A stretch of DNA of 42,868 bases from Chloroflexota bacterium. GTDB lineage: Bacteria; Chloroflexota; Anaerolineae; Anaerolineales; VGOW01. The DNA is taken from positions 1 to 42,868 of the forward strand of contig JACRBQ010000020.1 in NCBI GenBank assembly GCA_016213135.1, written 5' to 3'. A program made the position numbers and the translations under genes. The first letter of the stretch is position 1, and every line of letters starts with the position of its first letter. Positions 37,342 through 42,868 of the stretch are shown piece by piece. A model generated the notes under the pieces. The model saw only the letters and a list, made by a program, of their open reading frames with translations. It made no database searches and had not been told where the DNA came from.

Positions 37342-37556
37342 GGAAGCACCTGAAAGACCAAACTGGCGATACTTGCTTATGAAGTATAACATCGTCGCTT
37401 TAGTCCGATCGGATTGCTGGAGCGCACAGTGGGGCGGGTAATCCCGGAAGGAGCCTTCAATGCCGCAGGGCTGCGGGAACGTGCATGCCAGATCGCCCCG
37501 ATTTTCTCAGGGGGACCGAAGTCAATTGATTGCCGCTTGTGCCTGAAATCACTAAG
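37342..37556. other. Intergenic region between the kinase and the structured RNA
   Basis: Contains the candidate minus-strand -10 box TATACT (37383-37388), 42 nt before the kinase ATG, and GC-rich sequence with short pairing segments (GCCGCAGGGCTGCGGG near 37462). No gene was recognised. Confidence 0.4.
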
Positions 37557-37584
37557 TTGACAAACTTCCTTTTCATGCTAGACT
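37557..37584 (+). promoter_or_regulatory. Promoter of the structured RNA
   Basis: TTGACA at 37557-37562 and TAGACT at 37579-37584, 16 nt apart, with the extended -10 TGC just before. The start of transcription would be near 37591, about 140 nt before the terminator. Confidence 0.55.
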
Positions 37585-37590
37585 TCATGT

Positions 37591-37760
37591 GTCTCACTAA
37601 TTGGACGATAGGCGCGAATAATGACACATATCATTTCGGGCGAAGGTTGTTGGTTGATCATACGGTGGCGATGCCTGCTGTGGACAGTGGGCCGCCAACC
37701 TGCGCCGGGGTTTCCAGATCGAATGTGGAGCCAGTCTGCAAAACAGACTGGCTCTTTTAT
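37591..37760 (+). ncRNA. Candidate structured small RNA or leader
   Basis: Between the promoter at 37557 and the terminator at 37729 lie about 140 nt with strong pairing: a 6-bp TGTGTC/GACACA stem near the 5' end, then a long stem of CGGGCGAAGGTTG with CAACCTGCGCCGG (11 of 13 pairs) enclosing GGTGGC/GCCGCC. Short open frames here lack coding character. It does not match 6S, SRP, tmRNA or T-box consensus elements known to me. It could be an independent small RNA, or an attenuating leader of the benzoyl-CoA operon that starts 70 bp beyond. Confidence 0.5.
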
Positions 37761-37762
37761 TT
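37729..37762 (+). terminator. Rho-independent terminator after the structured RNA
   Basis: A perfect 10-bp stem AGCCAGTCTG/CAGACTGGCT with loop CAAAA, followed by CTTTTATTT. It lies 67 bp before the first benzoyl-CoA gene. Confidence 0.85.
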
Positions 37763-37764
37763 CC

Positions 37765-37786
37765 GATAAACATTATCATATTTATC
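37765..37786. promoter_or_regulatory. Palindromic operator-like site before the benzoyl-CoA operon
   Basis: A 22-bp imperfect palindrome with outer arms GATAAA/TTTATC; 18 of 22 positions are symmetric. AT-rich, between the terminator and the ATG at 37829. It may bind a TetR- or MarR-type regulator. Confidence 0.5.
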
Positions 37787-37828
37787 ACGTTTAATCGAAA
37801 CTTGACAGCTCAGGAGTAACCAGCACCT

Positions 37829-38866
37829 ATGACAACCTTGGTTGCAGAACGAACAGAGTTTGCCGAGATACTGTACGAGAAGCGTGACTGGGTGGCCCGC
37901 ATCACGCTAAACCGTCCGCAGGCCTACAACGCCTACAGCACGGGCACACTGGCCGAGCTGGCGGCGGCTTTTCGGCAGGCCGCCTTCGATGACCAGGTGG
38001 CCGTCATTGTATATACCGGCGCGGGAGATCGCGCCTTTTGCACGGGCGGCGACGTGAAGGAATATGCGGCCAGGTATATGCAGGCGCCGCGCGATTATTG
38101 GAAGTACATGGGCCTCTTCAGCGCCTATATCGAAAGCATTTTGAATACGGGCAAGCCGGTGATTGCCCGCCTGAACGGCATGGCGGTGGGCGGCGGCAAC
38201 GAGAGTCATCTGGCCTGCGATCTGTCGGTGATGGCCGAGCACGCTTACGTGGGGCAGGTGGGCACGAGCGTGGGCAGCGTGGCGGCGGGGGGCGCGACCC
38301 AATGGCTGCCGTTGTTTGTCGGCGAACGGCGGGCGCGGTACATGCTGATGACCAACCGCCGCATTCCGGCGTATCAGGCATTGGAGTGGGGCCTTGTCAA
38401 CGAAGTGACGCCTTCGGTGAAGAAGGAAGGGCGGTTCGTCGATCACGCGACGGCGGAGCAAATTGCCAAAGCCCAAAAGGGGCAGGACGGCTATTCTATT
38501 GACCTCACCCAGTTGGACGAGGCCGTGAGCGCGCTGTGCGACGAGCTGATCCAGAAATTCCCGGAGTGCATGCGCTATACCAAACAGCAGACCAATTTTT
38601 GGAAAGACCTGGCGTGGCACCAGACGATTGGCCACGCCCGCGACTGGCTGTCGATTCATTACACTTCGTGGGAACCCATGGAGGGCATGAACGCGTTTGT
38701 GGAAAAGCGCCCGGCCGATTTCCTGAAGTTGCGGCAGAAGGCCGCCGACGGCGAGTCGTCGGAGTTTATGTGGGGGGCGTATGCCCGGGCCTGCCCGGCC
38801 TGCGGAGCCAGATATTTGCCGGAGGAGTTTGAGTACTGCGGCAAGTGCGGGGCGGCGTTGACGTGA
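37829..38866 (+). CDS. 6-oxocyclohex-1-ene-1-carbonyl-CoA hydrolase-like enoyl-CoA hydratase with C-terminal zinc ribbon
   Basis: A 345-residue crotonase-fold protein, longer than simple enoyl-CoA hydratases. The oxyanion region is FCTGGDVKEYAARYMQAP and GMAVGGGNESHLACD. It keeps features of the ring-opening hydrolase Oah/BamA: VGQVGTSVGSVAAGGATQWLPLFVG and a later WLSIHYTSWEPMEGMNAF. At the C-terminus Cys322, Cys325, Cys337 and Cys340 (CPACG...CGKCG) form a zinc-ribbon-like knuckle not expected in this family. It likely acts after benzoyl-CoA reduction, as hydrolase or hydratase. A CAGGAG site precedes the ATG; it is first in the operon. Confidence 0.8.
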   Translation: MTTLVAERTEFAEILYEKRDWVARITLNRPQAYNAYSTGTLAELAAAFRQAAFDDQVAVIVYTGAGDRAFCTGGDVKEYAARYMQAPRDYWKYMGLFSAYIESILNTGKPVIARLNGMAVGGGNESHLACDLSVMAEHAYVGQVGTSVGSVAAGGATQWLPLFVGERRARYMLMTNRRIPAYQALEWGLVNEVTPSVKKEGRFVDHATAEQIAKAQKGQDGYSIDLTQLDEAVSALCDELIQKFPECMRYTKQQTNFWKDLAWHQTIGHARDWLSIHYTSWEPMEGMNAFVEKRPADFLKLRQKAADGESSEFMWGAYARACPACGARYLPEEFEYCGKCGAALT

Positions 38867-38931
38867 ACGTTGAACGATGAACGATGAACGATGAACGATG
38901 AACGATGAATGATGAATGATGAACGGCAAGT
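38864..38931. repeat. Seven-base tandem repeat
   Basis: TGAACGA repeated about five times, then TGAATGA twice, fills the gap after the hydratase gene. Other gaps in this operon are filled by different degenerate repeats (40141-40235 and 41523-41604). Confidence 0.75.
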
Positions 38932-38973
38932 GACGAGACACGCATCACGACTCGCATCAAAGGACGGCAGACT

Positions 38974-40140
38974 ATGACTGTACGCATTCTCGATAGCTGG
39001 CCCTACAAACCGCTGGATGAAGTGACTGGCCTGTGCCGGGAGTTGGTGGAAGACCCCGACTTTCCCACCGTCAAACGGTGGCGAGAGGCGGGGGGCAAAG
39101 TAGTGGGGCACTTTCAGGTGTACTTCCCCGAAGAGCTGGCCCACGCGGCCGGGATGCTGCCGTTCAAAGTGCGCGGGGCGCAAATCGAGGCGCGGCAGGC
39201 CGAGGCCCGCTTCGGGTCGTACCTGTGCTCAATTCTCAAAACGTCGCTCGAACTGGTCCTCAGCCAACGGGTGACGCTGGATATGTTCATCTCGCACCCC
39301 ATCTGCGATGCGGCGCGCAACCTGGCTGCCGTGTGGGGGCGCAACTTCACCTATCCGTGCCAGATTTTGTACCTGCCCCAAAACGCAAACTCGAAGCACT
39401 CGGCGCAGTATCTGCGCGATGAGTATGCCCGCCTGATGCGAGACATTGAAGAGGTGGCCGGGCGGCGGATTAGCGACGACGACCTGCGCGCCTCGATCCG
39501 CGTGTTCAACGAAAACCGGCGGTTGCTGCACAAGCTGTACGCCATCAAACGTGAGACGCCGTGGTTGTTGCCCGCCGACGAGGCCTACGTGCTGATGGCC
39601 GTGGGCGGGATGATCCCGCGCGAAGAGCACAACGAATTGCTCAAGGCCGTCATCCCGCAAATCGAAGCCCGCCCGGCCAAACCGCAGGATCGCATCCGGG
39701 TGGTGTTTGAAGGCGGCTTCTGCGAGCAGCCGCCGACGGATCTGCTGCGCGCCATTGCCCTGTCGTGCTACGTGGTGGACGACGACCTGCTGATCGGCCT
39801 GCGGTGGATCCAGGAAGATGTGGCCACCGAGGGCGACCCGCTGCTGAACCTGGCCGACGCGTATTTGGAAAAATCGTCGTACAGCCCGGTGCAGCACGAT
39901 TTGCGGAAGCCGAAGGAAGCGATGCTGCTCAAACGGATGAAAGAGGCCCGGGCCGGCGCGGCTATTATCACGGCGGCCAAGATGTGCGAGCCGGGATTGG
40001 ATGAACAGGTGGCCTACTCCAAAGCGCTGGACGAGGCCGGCATCCCATACTTCGTAAGCGAATTCGAAGAGAGCATGACGAGTTTCGATCACCTCCAGAT
40101 ACAATTGGAGACGTTTGTGGAGAATTTGCTGTTTGCGTGA
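38974..40140 (+). CDS. bcrC: Benzoyl-CoA reductase subunit C-like (BcrC/BadD/BzdN)
   Basis: A 388-residue protein of the 2-hydroxyacyl-CoA dehydratase/benzoyl-CoA reductase D-component family, as long as Thauera BcrC (about 386). The family start [26 protein letters not shown], the [15 protein letters not shown] motif, a Cys in [25 protein letters not shown] and a Cys in [10 protein letters not shown] are present; these cysteines would bind the substrate-site [4Fe-4S] cluster. Together with BcrB and the two ATPase subunits it reduces benzoyl-CoA at the expense of ATP. A GGACGG site precedes the ATG. Bcr assignment over a dehydratase rests on the neighbours. Confidence 0.88.
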   Translation: MTVRILDSWPYKPLDEVTGLCRELVEDPDFPTVKRWREAGGKVVGHFQVYFPEELAHAAGMLPFKVRGAQIEARQAEARFGSYLCSILKTSLELVLSQRVTLDMFISHPICDAARNLAAVWGRNFTYPCQILYLPQNANSKHSAQYLRDEYARLMRDIEEVAGRRISDDDLRASIRVFNENRRLLHKLYAIKRETPWLLPADEAYVLMAVGGMIPREEHNELLKAVIPQIEARPAKPQDRIRVVFEGGFCEQPPTDLLRAIALSCYVVDDDLLIGLRWIQEDVATEGDPLLNLADAYLEKSSYSPVQHDLRKPKEAMLLKRMKEARAGAAIITAAKMCEPGLDEQVAYSKALDEAGIPYFVSEFEESMTSFDHLQIQLETFVENLLFA

Positions 40141-40235
40141 AAACCGACACGGTGACGCGATGACCAGGCGAGTCGTCTCATCGCCTGCTCACCCCTTCAC
40201 CCGGTCACCTTGTTACAAGATAGGGAGATGCCACA

Positions 40236-41522
40236 ATGACTGACGGACGGGCCACAGAGACTATTGTCGGACGCGGAGCCAAAGACGGCGCGCTAATGTT
40301 CCGCGACTGGTTTCAGGCGATGACGGGGGCGCCCGAACGCGGCGAGCAGGCGGCGTATGTGTTTGTGATGGGCAGCCTGGCCGAGCTTTTGCGCGTCTTT
40401 GACTTTCACACGGTCTTCCCGGAAATCAACGCGCTGCAAACGGCGGTGCGGCGGGTGGCGCAGGATTACCTGAGCACCGCCGAAGACTACGGCTACTCGC
40501 CCGATATCTGCGGCTACGTCAAGGCCGATGTGGCCATGCAGTTGCGCGGCGGCGAGCACCCCATGGGGCGCATCCCCAGGCCGTCGCTGGCGGTGTACAC
40601 CAACGCCTGCAACACCTACGTCAAGTGGGCCGAAATCTGGGAGCGCATGTATCACATCCCGATCTTCACGCTCGACGTGCCGGGAAGCCGCGCGGCCGGC
40701 AAACAGACGTGGCCGGGAAACGCGGATTTTGAAAACGACAAGCGCTACGTGGCGGCTCAACTCAAGGAACTAATCGCCGTGTGCGAGCAGGTGTCGGGCA
40801 AGAAATTCGATATCGACAAACTGCGCGAGACGATGGGCCACGCCAACGACATGAGCCGCGCCTGGAAGCGGGTGCTGGAATTGAACAAAAACACGCCCTC
40901 GGTATTCAATGCCCTTACTGACGGGACGGTGTATCTGGGTGTGGCCAACGGTTTCCGTGGCACGGCGGCGGGCAGCGCGTATTTCAAGAACGTGGTCGAG
41001 GAAATGGAATACAAAGTGGCGCGCGGCATCGGCACGCTGCACGAGGAGAAATACCGGCTGATCTTTGTGGGCGTGCCCTGCTATCCCATCTTCCGGCGCT
41101 TCAACGAAATGTTCACCGAGCATGGCGGGGCGTTCATCAGCTCGACCTATCTGTGGTTTGCTTCGGGCGGGACCAATCTTGGATTCGAGTACGACCTCAG
41201 CCGCCCGTTCGATAGCCTGGCCGAAGGCGTGTTGATCAACGTCCGCCACGCCATGGATAGCATGTTCTTCCAAGACCGCACGTTGCTCGACATGGTGGAG
41301 CCTTACCATGTGGACGGCGTGGTGTTTCATCCGATCAAATCCTGCCGCACCACTTCGACGGGGCTGGCCGATCTCCGCCGCACCGTCATCGAGTCCGCCG
41401 ACGTGGGCAGCCTGTTCATCGAATCGGACATGATGGACAAGCGCGTCGTGTCGGAAGCGCAATTGAAGAACCGCATTGACGCGTTTTTTGAAGGATTGGC
41501 GACGAGGAAGCAACTGGCGTGA
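40236..41522 (+). CDS. bcrB: Benzoyl-CoA reductase subunit B-like (BcrB/BadE/BzdO)
   Basis: A 428-residue family partner of BcrC, of the right length (about 435 in Thauera). Family segments include DYGYSPDICGYVKADVAMQL, CNTYVKWAEIWERMYHIPIF, YLGVANGFRGTAAGSAYF and the C-terminal HPIKSCRTTSTGLADLRR. Cysteines in SPDICGY, TNACNTY and IKSCRTT are plausible cluster ligands. It forms the catalytic heterodimer with BcrC. An AGGGAGATG site precedes the ATG. The gap of 95 bp to bcrC has a direct/inverted GGTGAC...GGTCACC pair. Confidence 0.88.
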   Translation: MTDGRATETIVGRGAKDGALMFRDWFQAMTGAPERGEQAAYVFVMGSLAELLRVFDFHTVFPEINALQTAVRRVAQDYLSTAEDYGYSPDICGYVKADVAMQLRGGEHPMGRIPRPSLAVYTNACNTYVKWAEIWERMYHIPIFTLDVPGSRAAGKQTWPGNADFENDKRYVAAQLKELIAVCEQVSGKKFDIDKLRETMGHANDMSRAWKRVLELNKNTPSVFNALTDGTVYLGVANGFRGTAAGSAYFKNVVEEMEYKVARGIGTLHEEKYRLIFVGVPCYPIFRRFNEMFTEHGGAFISSTYLWFASGGTNLGFEYDLSRPFDSLAEGVLINVRHAMDSMFFQDRTLLDMVEPYHVDGVVFHPIKSCRTTSTGLADLRRTVIESADVGSLFIESDMMDKRVVSEAQLKNRIDAFFEGLATRKQLA

Positions 41523-41604
41523 GCCGTGATTTGTGACCCGCGATACGCGAACCGCGCATCACGCCTCACGTCTTACGCTTCACATTTCATCATAGGAGGC
41601 ACCC

Positions 41605-42402
41605 ATGGCTTACGCCGCAGGTGTGGATGTAGGATCAACGCAAACCAAAGCCGTCGTCATCAACGAGGAGCGGCAGATCGTCAGCCGGGCCCTGATTGAC
41701 ACCGGCGCCAACGTGGTGCTGGCGGCCGAGAACGCCTACGTTGAGGCGCTCAAGGACGGCGGCATTCGCGAAGAAGAAGTGGAATACGTCGTCGGTACCG
41801 GCTATGGCCGCTACAAGGTGACCTTTGGCGACACGCAGATTACCGAGATTTCGTGCCACGGGCGCGGGTCGGTGCACATGTTCCCCGGCACGCGCACGGT
41901 GGTAGACATGGGCGGCCAGGACACCAAGGCCATCCGCGTCAGCCCCAGCGGCGAGATCGTCGACTTCTGCATGAACGACAAATGCGCCGCCGGCACGGGG
42001 CGCTTCCTCGGCGCGGCGGCGGCGGCGCTGGAAATTCCGCTGGGCGAGCTTGGGGTGGTGGCCCTGCGCGCCGAGAAGCCGGTGAAGATCAGCACCACTT
42101 GCACCGTGTTCGCCGAATCGGAAGTGGTGTCGTGGCTGGGCAAGGGCAAGAAGATCGAAGACATTCTGCTCGGCGTGCACCAGTCCATTGTGTCGCGCTC
42201 GCTGGGGCTGATGCGCCGCGTGGGCATCGAGCCGGAGGTGACGTTCACCGGCGGCGTGACGCGCAATATCGGCGTGGTCACCGTGTTGAACGAGATGCTG
42301 GGCTTCGCGGTCAACGTGAGCGAAGAGTCGCATTACATGGGGGCGCTGGGCGCGGCGCTGTTTGCGATGGATCGGATTATGGCCGGGCGCGTCCCGGCGT
42401 GA
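41605..42402 (+). CDS. bcrD: Benzoyl-CoA reductase activator-type ATPase, BcrD-like
   Basis: A 265-residue ASKHA ATPase, the size of BcrD/BzdQ (about 282) and of dehydratase activators. ATP-binding motifs are [13 protein letters not shown] (6-18) and [10 protein letters not shown] (101-110), with GTGYGRY (64-70). The bridging [4Fe-4S] cysteines are Cys127 in NDKCAAGTG and Cys166 in [12 protein letters not shown]. It couples ATP hydrolysis to electron transfer onto the BcrBC dimer. An AGGAGG site precedes the ATG. It lies before the BcrA-like gene, whereas bcrCBAD, badDEFG and bzdNOPQ place the larger ATPase first; the order here is worth noting. Confidence 0.85.
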   Translation: MAYAAGVDVGSTQTKAVVINEERQIVSRALIDTGANVVLAAENAYVEALKDGGIREEEVEYVVGTGYGRYKVTFGDTQITEISCHGRGSVHMFPGTRTVVDMGGQDTKAIRVSPSGEIVDFCMNDKCAAGTGRFLGAAAAALEIPLGELGVVALRAEKPVKISTTCTVFAESEVVSWLGKGKKIEDILLGVHQSIVSRSLGLMRRVGIEPEVTFTGGVTRNIGVVTVLNEMLGFAVNVSEESHYMGALGAALFAMDRIMAGRVPA

Positions 42403-42431
42403 GCGGACAGAGGAATTGAGGAGGCATCATC

Positions 42432-42868
42432 ATGATTTATACCGCCGGCATTGACGTGGGTTCGACCTACACCAAAGCGATCATCTTGAGCGGCGACCAT
42501 CAGATTGTAGGGCGCGGGCTGGTGAAGACCGGCTTCAAGCTGAACGAGATCGGAGACCGGACTTTGCATTTAGCTTTGAGCCAGGCCGGCCTGGGGCTGG
42601 AGGATATTGCCTATACGGCCAGCACCGGCTATGGCCGCTTCCAAACCGCATCGCGCAACGTCACCGTCACCGACCTCACGGCCAACGCGCGCGGGGCGCG
42701 CTTTCTCTATCCGAACACGAACACCATTCTGGATGTGGGCGGGCAGACGATGAAGGCCATCCGCCTGGATGCGACGGGCAAAGTGAAGTCGTTCCGTCTC
42801 AACGACAAATGCGCCGCCGGCACGGGGGCGTTCCTGGAGAAGACGGCGCGGTACATGGGTTTCAACAC
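42432..42868 (+). CDS. Benzoyl-CoA reductase ATPase subunit, BcrA-like, cut by the window edge
   Basis: The 145 codons visible continue past the last base. It is a second ASKHA ATPase, paralogous to the preceding BcrD-like protein: GIDVGSTYTKAII (6-18), STGYGRF (64-70), DVGGQTMKAI (101-110) and NDKCAAGTG with Cys127. It is named BcrA by position and because class I reductases have two different ATPase subunits; its full length, which would confirm the larger subunit, is outside the window. A GAGGAGG site precedes the ATG. Confidence 0.78.
   Translation, partial: MIYTAGIDVGSTYTKAIILSGDHQIVGRGLVKTGFKLNEIGDRTLHLALSQAGLGLEDIAYTASTGYGRFQTASRNVTVTDLTANARGARFLYPNTNTILDVGGQTMKAIRLDATGKVKSFRLNDKCAAGTGAFLEKTARYMGFN

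Noticed and set aside
37530-37769. A 79-codon open frame over the structured RNA
   Set aside because: No ribosome-binding site, odd composition, and it runs through a perfect terminator.
38974-42868. 2-hydroxyacyl-CoA dehydratase instead of benzoyl-CoA reductase
   Set aside because: Dehydratases use one activator ATPase; here there are two different ATPase genes plus an Oah/BamA-like hydrolase. Not fully excluded.
1-42868. tRNA, rRNA and transposase genes
   Set aside because: No T-loop consensus in a foldable context, no rRNA-like sequence and no DDE or HUH transposase motifs were recognised by eye; a dedicated scan would be decisive.

Overview
The window looks like GC-rich (roughly 60 % or more by eye) genomic DNA of a Chloroflexota bacterium, probably an Anaerolineae-like lineage; the genus cannot be told from sequence alone. 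The reasons are gene content (GltD-like FeS flavoprotein plus Rieske/cytochrome b genes, class I benzoyl-CoA reductase, 7-TM GAF sensor kinases, CASTOR/POLLUX-type channel), TATAAT boxes 7-10 nt before start codons, and many interspersed palindromic repeats, some inside reading frames. No rRNA, tRNA or CRISPR array was recognised.

Layout. 1-3.4 kb: the N-terminal part of an adenine-specific DNA methyltransferase that loses resemblance to its family where its catalytic motif should begin, a HEAT-like protein, a 42-bp tandem repeat and a small-molecule methyltransferase. 3.4-10.2 kb: a five-gene minus-strand operon (esterase lipoprotein, RCK-type ion channel, Ser/Thr kinase with an extracellular sandwich domain, RfaE2-like nucleotidyltransferase, MurJ). 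10.3-12.7 kb: a membrane protein, a thiolase and a small membrane protein. 13.0-16.1 kb: a NarL-type two-component pair. 16.1-21.7 kb: a dense array of small membrane proteins, a membrane-tethered methyltransferase, two flavin split-barrel proteins and an SRPBCC protein, with visible duplications, fragments and single-base frame breaks.

21.8-32.3 kb is the most coherent block. A GltD-like FeS-flavoprotein, a tetraheme lipoprotein, split cytochrome b (b6-type histidine spacing plus subunit IV), a Rieske protein, a triheme cytochrome c and two geranylgeranyl-reductase-family flavoproteins run on one strand into a terminator, with a separate diheme cytochrome beyond. This predicts a Rieske/cytochrome b quinone complex wired to a pyridine-nucleotide FeS-flavoprotein and to enzymes that may saturate the quinone tail or membrane lipids.

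32.5-35.1 kb is a four-gene operon with a consensus promoter: a Cys-rich MarR regulator, a vicinal-Cys ArsD-like protein, a half-size ArsA-like ATPase and a SAM methyltransferase, without an arsenite pump or ArsR. It is a candidate undescribed metalloid or thiol-stress system. 35.2-37.3 kb holds an OmpR/PAS-kinase pair. A promoter-structured RNA-terminator unit and a palindromic operator-like site then precede a plus-strand operon (37.8 kb to the end) for anaerobic benzoyl-CoA degradation: a ring hydrolase-like enoyl-CoA hydratase with a C-terminal zinc ribbon, then BcrC-, BcrB-, BcrD- and (cut by the window edge) BcrA-like proteins.
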